Positions 45,431-57,800 are shown, counted from the first letter of the stretch. The stretch is DNA of 64,000 bases from Hofstenia miamia (GCA_900660155.1 CABFPE010000278.1:91258-155257); one strand, 5' to 3'. The notes: generated by a model from the sequence alone, not told the origin. A program made the numbers and translations.

Positions 45431-45668
45431 CTAATGTGATTAAGTAGTTATGAATGAAATCTTGAAATCCCTACAGTTTTAGGTATGTATATATTCAGCA
45501 TGCTACATATTTTGAAAATTACCATTTTTGCTTCTTAGAGCTCTAAATGAAATCAAATTAATATAGATATTTTATGCATACAATTTTAATACGAGAAATA
45601 TTTAATTTTTTCAATAGCATTAATGCTAACAATGCATATATGTGTCTTAGTAAAGTTTCTAAATCATG
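45417..45668 (+). repeat. Left inverted repeat of the two-gene element
   Basis: Contains taatgtgattaagtagttatg, aaatccctacagtttta, tatattcagcatgctacata, gcttcttagagctctaaatga, tattttatgcatacaatttta and gtttctaaatcat. All of these recur in reverse complement at 51746-51979, with identity near 90 percent by eye, and in more diverged form at 51310-51603. Confidence 0.85.
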
Positions 45669-46383
45669 AAAGTTAAAAAATTAAAAATGCCAGTACTTTT
45701 GGTGATAGTATTTTTCTGGATTCAAGTCAAATATATCATTGAAATTAGCACTTTTTGTTACAAAATAACACCATGCATTTAGCTTAAAATGGTGAAAGTA
45801 AAATAACATTTGAAACAATATATTCTCAGCGTCTAAGTATTTTATTCTTCTGGCAAATTTTTTCTTACTGATAAATTTGAGCAGAATATTTTTAGTGCTA
45901 ATATGCTTACTTACATCAATGATTATACAATTATTGACAAGTTTCAGTGACTTGAATAAATAGTTTATAAGTGTATACATGTCACAATTTAATAACTAAA
46001 AAAATTTTATTTATAGAATATCAAGTGTTTGTATGTTGAAAAGAGAAAATGTTGACTACAAAATTTTGAAATGCAATCCAATCAATGCAATACAAACCCA
46101 GTCTTATAGAAACAAAAATTAGTTCTTCTTAAGAGGACAGTGTAATTGTCTTATTCTCAAATTGACATATTCAGCTGTGTTACTCTGATCAATTTCACAG
46201 CTAAATGTTTTTTCAACATAATATGCAAATGCGTTTGGGAACAAAGGCATTTTACATCCTCAAAAGTATTTTTTTTGTCCAAAAAAAATTAAACTGAATA
46301 AGATCAGATTTCTCAAAACTATGTAAAATTAAATTCCAGAGGAAATTAATCGGCTTTCTACATTTTGATGCCTCAATTAATTG

Positions 46384-48145
46384 TCATTCTATAACTAATT
46401 CAAAATTTGTATCCTTTGCAATCCAAACATTGCCAGAGTTAACTATTGAAAATGTCTCCTTGTAAAAGTCACAATGTAGATTTTTATATAGGACGTGTTC
46501 TCTGTGTATGTGTTTAGAAACACTCGGACCATCTAGAGAAGTATCATTTTGCTCATCTAATGTGAACAATTCAAGAACTTTTTCATAATGAACAAGTAAT
46601 TCATTGATTTTTTGTGACATACTATCCATCCTCTTATTAACGTCTGTAAGACTGTCATCAACTGTTTTTATTATCAAAGCCTTTGATTCATTAAACTTTT
46701 AATCAAAATATTCTGTCATTGGCAGGTAATTATCCGTTTGCGAGGATGTGGAATTTGTGTTTGCAGTCGTTGTATGTGAAGAAAAATCTACAAAAGTAGC
46801 TGTTTCCAAATTCGGTTCTTAAACAGTGAAAAGTTTTGGTCTAATAGTTCCATACCATAGCTTTTTCCCATCGTTCCAAGCAACCCTTGATCCTTTGCAA
46901 ATGTTCCTCCCTCCACAAAAACCAGTGGCGTGCAGTGCACATATTAATGGGGGAAGCGGAATATGATATAATTATAAAATTTATATGTTTGTATTGCATA
47001 TGTTTCATATAACTTAATTTCAAGCATATAAATCATTATCTAAAAAATTTACCACATAATATAAATACAATATTTTATTTCCAGAAACAATTAGCAATGC
47101 TCACAATGCAATTGACGTTATGTCGCTCAATTATCTTGAAGATCATATTAGTAGTGTGAAAAATTTATAAGAAAAATCTTGACAAAATGACGAATTGAAT
47201 CAGTGTATTACAGTTTATTACAAATGGTCAGTTTTAAAGATTTTGAAACTGATCAATATAGGTTAGCCAAATATAAAAATTTACATCTGAATTTACTAAA
47301 TTTACTGTATTTATTTCAACATTTATTTATTTCTATTTTAATGTTATTTCTATACATCCATTTATGTAAATTAGTGAAATTTTCTTATGATTGTTAAGTA
47401 AAAAATCTAATTTTGTATGTTACACTTTGATTGTGATCAATTATAAGTGATTTGGAGGCTAAATTGCCGTTCTAGTTTAAAATTGTCGCATCGACAATAT
47501 AAATCATTGAACAATCCCGCGGTAAGATTTCCGCGGTCCTCTCGTAGTATTTTCGAATGTTGATTGGTTGGAGATTTTGTCAATTACGTTAACAGTGTGA
47601 TAAAGGAAGCGGCAGCCAGTTGCGCGGACTGTTTTCAGTTGTAATTGCGAAACATTGATTTTTATCAATACCAATTATCACAATTAAGGCACAATCGAGC
47701 AATTATGACAACGCAAATTTAAGTAATCGGATTTGATTGTTATTGCTGTTCATAATATTAAATCAATTATTACAAAACTCACATAGTTCAATTGTTCAAC
47801 AAGAAAAGACCTACCCAAAATTTTACACTAATTTAAATGATGAAAATGAACAGTAATTAGTTTAATGTTTAGAATTTAAGAAAAAGAAATTTAAAAGAAT
47901 TGGAAACTTATAAATATGTTGTGTAAGCATAAATATTTTTTCTTCATTTGTTCAAATAAATTTCAATGGGCAAGCAGCGCTTACCTTGCTTACCCTTAAT
48001 GCACGCCTCTGACAAAAACTAAGTGGCTAACTTCGACAAAAACAAAGCTTCCTTGACTTTTGTCCTCCCAGTTGACTAGCACATCAATTCCGTCATTAGT
48101 GAAATACACATTGCTTGCAGACTCAAATAATTTTACGTATGACAT
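46384..48145 (-). pseudogene. Accessory ORF1 of the two-gene element
   Basis: ATG at 48145 starts MSYVKLFESASNVYF..., about 44 codons with VLVNWEDKSQGSFVFVEVSH. After the MITE (46923-48011) the minus strand continues with ICKGSRVAWNDGKKLWYGTI, two in-frame TAA stops, and a C-terminal part (46384-46677) with a predicted helix KRMDSMSQKINELLVHYEKV and then SVSKHIHREHVLYKNL. The total would be about 220 codons. VAWNDGKKLWYG has the look of a Tudor/SAND-like strand pair, but I do not recognise the family. A small frame offset is seen near the MITE. It is divergent to the transposase with 200-400 bases between the starts. Confidence 0.5.
46923..48011. mobile_element. hAT-type MITE with perfect 8-bp target duplication
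   Basis: 1,089 bp bounded by CAGTGGCGTGCAGTGCAC (left) and the complement of CAGAGGCGTGCATTAAGGG (right). CAG(T/A)GGCGTG is the usual hAT terminus. acaaaaac occurs immediately outside both ends (46915-46922 and 48012-48019). The interior is AT-rich, without transposase. It splits the accessory ORF. Confidence 0.9.
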
Positions 48146-48348
48146 ATTGCAATTGCAGTTGAGTAATGATTAAATTTGTAAGTATCATACTTGTTAGATA
48201 TCCTTAATATGTCAATCACAAGGGTTCTACTTTATTAACAAAGAACACCGAAAAATTTTGTTTGCTTAAATTTTTTTCCCATACCTGCAAATCAATATTG
48301 ATTATAGAACAACAAAAATGCTACTATGTGAATGTTGTGCAAATCTAA

Positions 48349-50392
48349 TGATAATTACCCGTTTGATCTTATAGTAATCGTCACGCCACGTGAAAACTGT
48401 CAAAATTACTGAAGGTCCAATTGAGATAAGAAATTAGGTTATCATGGAATCAATTTATCGTAATACATTCCTTGCTATTGTATCAGTTAAACAAAATAGA
48501 AATCATGTTTTGTAGTAGGCAAACACTCTATAGCATCATCATCATGAGTAGCAATGAAATAAATTTTGTAAAATATATTCCTTCAAGAAGAGGAAGGAAA
48601 TCCATAAAGACATTTATCCTGAAATACTAACTACTCTTTATAAAAGTTTTCAATCAAATGCATGTGCCCATAAATTACAATAGACGGATTTTTGATTATG
48701 CGGTGCATACAAGAATCAGTTAAGGGAGTGCATTTTGAAAAATCACCCAAATATCTCGAATATCAGCAGAGCTACTGTTAGTCGATTGTGCTTGCCACCA
48801 AATAAAGCTCTTAATGCATCTAAAAGATATTAGAGTTTGCTAAATTTAAAAATGATCAATCCTTCTAATACAAAAACTGCAAACTCAAACACTGACTCTC
48901 ATTTCTGTCGAGCCCAAATACAGTTAATTCATGAAAAGTGTTCAGATTTCTCAGAGGACGTTTTTCTGATTTCTGCTGATGACAAAGCAAAAATTAAATT
49001 GGGAAATTTACCATTAGTTCACAGAATGACAAAATCTAACAAAACTTATGATATTGAAAACAAACTGAAAACTAGTGATCATGATATTCCTTCAGGATAC
49101 TCATTTATCCCAAGTGGATATTTAGTTTTGGAAAATATGCAAAATGAAAAATACTACTTAGATGAAATGGGTCGCCCGCACATTTCCAAGCTCAGTGGAA
49201 AATCTTCTTATGTGTTTTTAAGAAACAATCTATATTTTAAATCATCAGCCAGAAATCATTCGTTTGATTTGTTTAGAATCTTAAAAGGGATTGACAAACG
49301 CTGCGTTATATGCCTATGTGACAATGGTCCAGAATGGAAGAAGAATTCTATTAAAACTCAGATATATATGATGATAATTACCCGTTTGATCTTATAGTAA
49401 TCGTCACGCCACGTGAAAACTGTCAAAATTACTGAAGGTTCAATTGAGATAAGAAATTAGGTTATCATGGAATCAATTTATCGTAATACATTCCTTGCTA
49501 TTGTATCAGTTAAACAAAATAGAAATCATGTTTTGTAGTAGGCAAACACTCTATAGCATCATCATCATGAGTAGCAATGAAATAAATTTTGTAAAATATA
49601 TTCCTTCAAGAAGAGGAAGGAAATCCATAAAGACATTTATCCTGAAATACTAACTACTCTTTATAAAAGTTTTCAATCAAATGCATGTGCCCATAAATTA
49701 CAATAGACAGATTTCGGCTTTTGCGGTGCATACAAGAATCAGTTAAGGGAGTGCATTTTGAAAAATCACCCAAATATCTCAAATATCAGCAGAGCTACTG
49801 TTAGTCGATTGTGCTTGCCACCAAATAAAGCTCTTAATGCATCTAAAAGATATAAGAGTTTGCTAAACTTAAAAGTGATCAATCCTTCTAATACAAAAAC
49901 TGCAAACTCAAACACTGACTCTCATTTCTGTCGAGCCCAAATACAGTTAATTCATGAAATGTGTTCAGATTTCTCAGAGGATGTTTTTCTGATTTCTGCT
50001 GATGACAAAGCAAAAATTAAATTGGGAAATTTACCATTAGTTCACAGAATGACAAAATCTAACAAAACTTATGATATTGAAAACAAACTGAAAACTAATG
50101 ATCATGATATTCCTTCAGGATACATATTTATTCCAAGTGGATATTTAGTTTTGGAAAATAGGCAAAATCAAAAATACTATTAGATGAAATGGGTCGCCCG
50201 CATATTTCCAAGCTCAGTGGAAAATCTTCTTATGTGTTTTTAAGAAACAATCTATATTTTAAATCATCAGCCAGAAATCATTCGTTTGATTTGTTTAGAA
50301 TCTTAAAAGGGATTGACAAACGCTGCGTTATATGCCTATGTGACAATGGTCCAGAATGGAAGAAGAATTCTATTAAAACTCAGATATATATG
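48349..50392 (+). repeat. Tandem duplication of a 1,022-bp unit
   Basis: 48349-49370 and 49371-50392 are direct copies that both start atgataattacccgtttgatc and end aaaactcagatatatatg. They differ by scattered substitutions (for example ggacgttt/ggatgttt, gatactca/gatacata, and four changes around 48690/49712) and a one-base deletion. The unit covers the 5' region and N-terminal two-thirds of the transposase. The differences show it is not one read copied twice, though merged haplotypes remain possible. Confidence 0.85.
48544..49397 (+). pseudogene. DDE transposase, partial copy A
   Basis: N-terminal two-thirds of the transposase described at 49566, ending at KTQIYM where the second unit starts. 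The frame 48837-49397 is uninterrupted, including LISADDKAKIKLG, YYLDEMGRPHISKLSG (unbroken here, frameshifted in copy B) and CLCDNGPEWKKN. A stop (TAG after KRY) precedes 48837. It lacks the last catalytic Glu and the Cys-rich tail. Confidence 0.7.
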
Positions 50393-51075
50393 GGCAGAAT
50401 CTGGAGAATTCACGAACTGGACTATTTTTGTTGTGTTTCATATGCACCTGGTGATAGCAAATACAATCCAATTGAAAGCCTATGGTCTACAATTTCTAAG
50501 AGATAGAGTGGGATTTCAATTCGACTTCCGGCAGACTTTGAAAACTGAAAAGACTCTATTAAAGAAAAATACTTTGCGGATGTTTCAATACATTTGCAAT
50601 CAATAATGTCAGGATTAAAATTCAATGGACAGGAAATTATGTTTTTTAATGAAATATCAGATAACAATATATTTTCAACTGCGGATGAAGAAAATATAGA
50701 AAAACTAATTAAAAACACTTCCAGAACCGTTAATGACGACTCTCTTAAGAGTATAAATTTTATTGCAAACATATGTTCATTAGGAAATGGTCTTTTGAAT
50801 TTTTAAAATGCAAACGTGATGAATGTAAGCATTGCGTTAGTTCACCAATAAAAGAAACGAGATTCATACAAAAGTTATATACTTTTGGAAATCGTATGCC
50901 TGAACCTATTCCAAATAACGATGGACATTATATATCATACATTAATCTCAATCCATCTAATACTACAAAACTTGACGAACATATTTTATCAAGAATTCAG
51001 TGCCAAAAATGTGACAGGAAAGTATTTGTATCAAAACTCGACGAAAAAAGGCATCATTTAATGGTGCATATGTAA
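49566..51075 (+). pseudogene. DDE transposase of unassigned family
   Basis: Full-length but disrupted copy. The N-terminal region (49566-49850) carries a short HTH-like SNISRATVSRLCLPP. Catalytic core: first Asp in LISADDKAKIKLG, second in CLCDNGPEW, Glu in YAPGDSKYNPIESLWSTISK. The spacing and the NPIE-x-x-W box resemble the IS630/Tc1/mariner fold, though SADDK and NGPEW are not usual Tc1 words. The C-terminal part (50594-51075) has CKRDECKHC, NRMPEPIPNNDGHY and a C2H2-like CQKCDRKVFVSKLDEKRHH. Lesions: one-base loss near 50181, TAG at 50504, TGA near 50546, frame change near 50790. I recall similar uncharacterised proteins from cnidarians but cannot name a family. Confidence 0.7.
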
Positions 51076-51309
51076 GTTTTAAAGTTAAGTTGAATTTATT
51101 GCTAATGCTACTTTTTTAAATTTCATTTTAAATTGGATAAAATCATGAATTTATATATTTCTTCTCTTCGCTTTAATTTCATAACGCAAAATTTTTATTT
51201 GAATTATATATTTATCTTGATTACAAAAAACAATTAACACCTTAAAATTTCATATTAACTCAACGCGTGCATTTTTAGTTTCTAAGCAATTTTACATTTT
51301 TTTACGATT

Positions 51310-51480
51310 TGCAAACTTACTAAGACCAATATATGCATCGCTAACATCAATATTTTATATAAAAATTTAGACATTTCAGTCATTAAAATTGTATGCATAA
51401 AATATCTATAAATTCATTTAGTGCTCTAAGAGACGATAATTGCAATTTTCCATATATGTAGTACTGAATATATATATATA

Positions 51481-51517
<37 letters not shown>

Positions 51518-51603
51518 ATTTGAATGGGTACTTAAGACAGTAGGCTTACTTATATCGAATTTTTATTCATGACAACTTAATCACATTAAAGACTATATTT
51601 CTC
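51310..51603 (-). repeat. Right inverted repeat, diverged inner copy
   Basis: Reverse-complement match to 45417-45668 (gcatcgctaacat, aattgtatgcataaaatatct, gtgctctaagag, aacttaatcacattaaagactat), interrupted by a (TA)n tract at 51470-51514. It matches the left repeat over ~15 more terminal bases (gactat.tttctc) than the outer copy does. Confidence 0.7.
51470..51514. repeat. (TA)n microsatellite
   Basis: About 45 bases of nearly pure TA dinucleotide with one ttta interruption, inside the inner inverted repeat. Confidence 0.9.
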
Positions 51604-51745
51604 AAAAATATAAATAAAATGGATTTATTAAATAGCTCAATAAATGTCTGCATAAATTTATATGCATGGATATCTTTGAAAGAATTTGCAGAATTGAAAT
51701 GCGTCGCAAAGCTATTTGTAGTATTCAGCTGCAACGTGACAGTCG

Positions 51746-51979
51746 TGATTTAGAAACTTACTAACACATATATGCATTGTTAGCGTTAATGTTATCGAAA
51801 AAATTAAAAATTTCTCATATTAAAATTGTATGCATAAAATATCTATATTAATTTGGTTTCATTTAGAGCTCTAAGAAGCAAAAATGACAATTTTCCAAAT
51901 ATGTAGCATGCTGAATATATACATACTTAAAACTGTAGGGATTTCGAGATTTCATTCATAACTACTTAATCACATTAAA
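51746..51979 (-). repeat. Right inverted repeat, outer copy
   Basis: Close reverse-complement match to the left repeat, ending aatcacatta at about 51979, after which hAT-like gggaggagcc begins. Confidence 0.8.
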
Positions 51980-54823
51980 GGGGAGGAGCCGACACTCATA
52001 ATGCATGAGATAGTGAAAGTTTCTAAAACTTCATTCCTACTCAGTGTGCAATGAGTGGTGTGTTCTCAAATTTCGATTTTTGTGGACTTAATTCGATTTA
52101 AATTTCGATATCTAAATCGAAAATTGCATAGAGGTTACTTCAATTTCTAATTCAAAAATAAAAATGATACAGCTTCTAAAACAACGTTTACTAATGAGAT
52201 ACACAAATTCACACAGCAATATAATGCAATATACATATACATACAGTGCAGTTGGTAAAACGCGTTGAAAACCCTTTTCACAAAAAAACGTGAAGACTCT
52301 ATAAAGCAGTATTCTAAACTAAAACAGACTAAAGTTAAAACTATGTAAGATGCTAATATAACTAGGCGTGTTCTGTCTGAACTGAAATGGTGCCATAATC
52401 ACTGGAAAATATGAATGTATTATTTCAGAAGAATTCTCCTGGTCTTCATATCTGCAAATCTGTCAATGACGTTCTCAATGTCAATGTTCAAATTTGCTGC
52501 ATTGAAAAACATTAATGCCAGCCCATTGAGTCTATCTTCCTTCATACGATTCCTCAGAAAGGTTTTCATCAAACGGAGTGCTGAAAATGTCCTCTCTGGA
52601 GTAGCAGTAGAGACTGGAATGAGCACAGCTATGATGAGGAGATCGTGCACGATTGGGTAGACATTTCGATTACAAATTCGCAAGGTTTCCAGCAAAGTGT
52701 TGTAACTGCAAGCACTTTCCGTGACGGATTCCTGTTCCCACTTTAGACGCCACTGTTTAAACTCGAACACACTTTTTATGTCGACCGTCCCAGGTTGCAA
52801 TTGATCGTTGTTGTCAAGGAGCGCAGCTTTGTGGTGATTGAACACGGTGGCAAACATCTCTTCAGCATCATCACGTTGAGAGCCAGGAGGGGTCAAAACA
52901 CGGAGTAGCTTTGCAGACTTCGTTTTCTCTGAGAATCGTAAATGCAGCTGAGCAAGAGTTGTATCCAAAAATGGCAGAAAAACTGTCACTCGATAGTAGT
53001 CCTCAGGAGAAGAGAGCAGAGGGTTTGACCGATGTGTTTGTCTCCGACACTGGCGAGGACAAGTGATTTCAAGACCAAGTGGTAGGATTGAATCAGCAAT
53101 CCACTTGTAGACAGTCTTGAAGCTCTGTTCTGCGTTGCAGCGTGCATTTTCCAGTGCAGTGATGATACCATTCACAGATTCCATCCCGGCACTCATGTCA
53201 GCCTCTTTGCTTTGCAGTTGCTTGGACAGTGTATCTGTATTCTGAAGAACAGCAACAGTTGTAAATAGACTGACAACAAATTCAGAAGTGGTAATCGCGG
53301 AAAGTAGGGATTGAGCTTGAGAAGAAGCGTTAGAATCCGTCCAACATGCGATTGCCATCAGAGCTCGGGTGATGGCAACATAATATGTCACGAACTGCTC
53401 CAAAGAAGTCACCCGGGCTATCCAACGAGTCTCACACAGTTGTTGAATGGTGAGATGCTTCTTATCTTCTGATGTTCCAGGAGAAAGTTGGACGGCTTTC
53501 AGTATTCGTTTGTTGCTTTTGTTGCTTCCAGACAAGAACTTCTGTATCTATGAAACTGTTGAAACCATGTTATGAATTTGCGGGATTTTCAATGTGTGGG
53601 TAATGACCAGATCAAGAGAGTGAGCAGAGCAATGGTAATAGTCTGCATTAGGGCATACTCTCTTAATGTTGGCGGACGTACCAACAATTTCTGATGACAT
53701 CAAGGATGCTCCATCATATCCTTGTGCCACCGCCCTATAGAGAGGTAGTCCGAACTCATTCAACTTTCGTATTATTCTCTCAGCCATAAGTGCCCCTGAC
53801 TTCTTTGGTTCCACTAGTCCATACGCTGCTTTATTCAGCTCTGCTTGCTGCTCCAAATACTCGTCCAGAGTTTTGGGAATGGTGTTCTCCTCAGAATAGG
53901 CGACATCAAACTCCTCTGTATAACATTTTTCAATGATGTCCTCAAAACACACAAAGTCTTCTCGAATGTCATTTAGTTCACTGTCAAAGTATCAAAAGCA
54001 CAGTGATATTTGCTCCACACCGGATATATCTGTGGTCTCATCTGCAAGGATTGTGTAGTACCAACAACACTTGACCCGTGTCAGTATTGAATCCTGAATT
54101 TGCGCGCCAATGCAGGAGATGAGGTCGTTTTGGATTTGAGGACTTGTGTACAAAGCATTCTTGGCAGTAGTTGTCAGATGCTGCTTGAGTTCAGTGTCGC
54201 CGGCATCAACTCGGAACTTGAGCAGTCTCCTGAACAGACCTTCTCCTGTGTTTTGACCCAACACAAATGGACCATAATCACTGTTTCCCTGAAGAATGAC
54301 ATTATTTTGACTGCAGCATATGATTGTTTTAATCATTGGTTTGAGGGCATTTTGATTGGCTTGGCACATTCTCTGGTGATGCGTGTCAATTTTGCTGTAA
54401 ATGTTGGTATTGTCGCCAAAGTCGTGTACAAAGAGTTTGCATTGTGTCTCAGCAAATTTGTGATATTCCAAGTTCAAGTGTTTCACAAAATCGCTGGTCT
54501 GACCTGTGAATCTGTCATACCATTGGAGCAGTTTGGTCACAAGTTTTCCCAGTGTTCACTTGTCTGTTTCTAAAGGCCAAACAAGAATGCAAAACTTGCA
54601 GAACAAACCCTCTTTGCTCATGCTGTATGCGAAATAAGGATTGCTGTTCATTTGCAGCTGTGAAAGGTGTCTCTTGAATGTTTTTTCGCCATACTGCTTG
54701 TTGCTATGTGGCCAGACAAAACCTGGAGGGGCTGTCCAAATATTCAAAATTATATATCTCTTTAGTGTGTCTTGACACTTTTCACTCAAAAACAGTCCAA
54801 TGTCGTAGTCTGGTTGCTCATAT

Positions 54824-57800
54824 CATGGACCTCTGTAAAACCAACTGGACAGAAATGTCAATAAAGATTTAATTGTTTTCTTGCCAAGTGAGGCGAATAA
54901 AATATTACAACATATCCCACTGTTCTGCGGCGCTTTTAATGCCGCACTATGCATGAATATTAGTCATTTCCATGCAATGCAGTGATGCTATGCTCTAAAC
55001 ATTGTTTGTAATGTACTACTTTTATATAGTCCATTTTTTATTAAAATTTTAACATTGCTATGGTTGTTTTCAGATTTTCATTTTAATTATGGTAAATAAA
55101 TGTTCTGTGCCAGCCTGTAAAAGTGGGTATACCAGTGATTATAAAATTAAAGGCATCTCATTTCACGCATTTCCTAAGGATGAAATCATTCTTAAAAAGT
55201 GGTTAAGAGAAATTCACAGAGGGGATTTTGTACCCAACAAATATTCAAGGATTTGTTTTTTTGCATTTTGTTGAAAATTGTTACAGAAGTGAAAGAGTAG
55301 ATCATAGTGGAAAACGTGGAATTAAAAGATCAGCTTTAAAAATAAGAACGTTAAATGTAAGCGTATTTTACTGCATAATTTTGAATATTGTTGCTTTTTT
55401 ATTTTTATTAGTATGTGTAATTATATTTTAAAATCTGAATCCCAATGTTTTCTTACTGCACTCCACGTACCTCCTATGCCAAACCTTTGCAAAAATTTTT
55501 TTTCAGTAATTTTCAGTAAACTACTCAGTTTAGTTTATCAGCTCGCATTCTTTGGTTTGATTCATTAAGATTATTATTTGTTATTGTTAACTTTCTACTT
55601 TTAAAATCTATGATTTTTAGAAAAAAGCTATTCCAACAATTTTTCCCAATTTTCCTAAATATCTTTCTTCTACACCTGTAGTTAATCGTAGTGCTTCATC
55701 TACATGTAGTGAGAGAACAAACAAGCAGAATAATCGTTTACTTCAAAGGGAAGAACAGTTGTTTTATGAGGAAACTTTCAACTCTATCACAGATATTTAT
55801 GAAAAGTTAGTTGCTGTAAAACTTCCTGTTGGTTTCATAATGTTGTTGGAAAATGGATTTTTGTTTTTTGTGAGACACAACTTTGATAATGCTATTGTTT
55901 CTGTATGCCAGTCATTGAGTATTTTAAACAATGAAAGTAATTGTTTTCTATTTACTGCTTATGTGCATCAAACTCCTATTAGCAACAGTACATTTTCAGA
56001 TCTTTTGCAAATGAAGAACGGACAATTAAAATTTATTTCTGAGATACAAAATATTTTAGCACAATTATCTGGTTTTACGTCTGGCACCCAAGCTAAGAAC
56101 TTCAACTATTACATCTCCCAAGCAGTAAAATTTTTGAAGAAAATTGAGTTTACAGATGAAACCACAAATTTAACTTGTAAACAGATTAGTTTTTTTATAG
56201 AACAGTTGACTTTAATTTGTCACCCAATTTATGGACGTCACTATAGTGTAGATATCTTATCTATTGCATACTCTCCGAAAGTATACCAGCTTATGTTAAG
56301 TGAAAATATTATAATATTACCTTCAGAAAAATACTTGCTTAAGCTTTCCAAACCCATTCGTGATGCTTCAATGGCTACTTATTTATGAATTCGTTCTTCT
56401 GAACTCAAAGCCATGGAAAAGAAAGTTATTTTGGCTGCTGATGAGGTCTATACAGCAAAGAAATGTGAATCTTCAAATGGAGTTACCAAATCAAGTGAGA
56501 TTGGAAAAACAATTCTTTGCTTCATGATTTCATCAATTTCAGGGCCATATAGGGATGTAGTTTCAATGTCAGTCATTTCTAAGCTAACCACAACAATACT
56601 GGAAGAAAAATGCAAATCAATTTGTTCTCTTCTAAGAGAAGTCGGATTTGTTGTTCTAGCAGTATGTATGGATAATTTAGCAACTAATCGAAAATTTTAT
56701 GTGAACCTTTGTGGTGGTATTCTATCCACTTCTTTCAATAACTCAGATTATTATGATAGTGAATGTAGTCTGATTATTGATCCTACACATAACTTTAAAA
56801 ACTTATATAATAATTTTCAATGACGAAGAGAGTTTGTACTTCCTGAATTTACTGATTTCCATTCGTCTTTTACTGCAAGTTTTTTTCAAATTATTCAACT
56901 TTATCAAAGAGAAAAAGATTTACCTTTGAAAATTGCATATAAGCTCAATTTGCGAAATCTTTCTCCAAATTATCTTCAACAAACTTCGGTAAAGTTAGCA
57001 ACTGACATTTTCAGTGATAGCACCTTAGCAGGTCTAGAATATTATAACAGTTCTCACGAGCTATGTTCAAATGGCACAATTAAATTTGTTAGAATCATAA
57101 ATCGGTACTGGAAAATAATAAATGTAAAAACTCTTCAAAAAGGTCTAAGAAAGAGGGACGCTTATATCGATCCAATAAAAAGTCAATCTGATTTTAATTT
57201 ACATTATTTAATTGATTTTTCTAACTGGATGAAGGCTTGGATGGAATTATATCCAGAAAAAGGTCTATCTAGCGAGACATTTCAAGCAGTTCTACTCACT
57301 ACATCATCGTTTGTTAACTTAGTACAGCATCTATTTGAAGACTATGAGTTTGAATTTGTTTTACTGGGATCCCTGCAAAGCGACAAGCTTGAGAAAAGAT
57401 TTTCCTGGTATCGTCAAGCAAGTGGTGGGAATTACTATGTGTCATCAAGACAAATTTTACAAACTGAAAATAAAATTAAAGTGCTTTCTTTAGTCAAATT
57501 TCGACATTTGGATATCCGCCATTGTGATATTAGTTGCAATGAAATCTCGTCCTTCAATTGTAATGACTTTAGTAAAAGTGAATGCATTCAAAATTTTATT
57601 TCACAATTTTGCATAGGAGAGATTAATGAAGACGAAAGAAATATTTGCTACTTCATTGCAGGATTGGTTTCTTTTTCAATTTTAAAAACAACCTCTTGTT
57701 TATTGTGTAAATCATACTTACTTTTGGATAATGAAAATAAAGCAATGGAATTTGATGATAGAGAAAATATCCCTAGTGATTTATTAGAACTTGTAAATCA

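Larger units (their letters stand above)
45417..51979. mobile_element. Candidate two-gene DNA transposon with long inverted repeats
   Basis: An inverted repeat of ~240 bp bounds a 6.5-kb segment holding two divergent ORFs: a DDE transposase on the plus strand (49566-51075) and an accessory ORF on the minus strand (46384-48145). Left repeat 45417-45668; right repeats 51310-51603 and 51746-51979. The order accessory ORF - common 5' region - transposase, with repeats outside, is typical of an autonomous cut-and-paste element. Target duplications cannot be verified because a LINE lies left and a hAT begins right. The stretch 45669-46383 is non-coding. A short conserved-looking divergent promoter region lies at 48146-48348. 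Confidence 0.55.
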
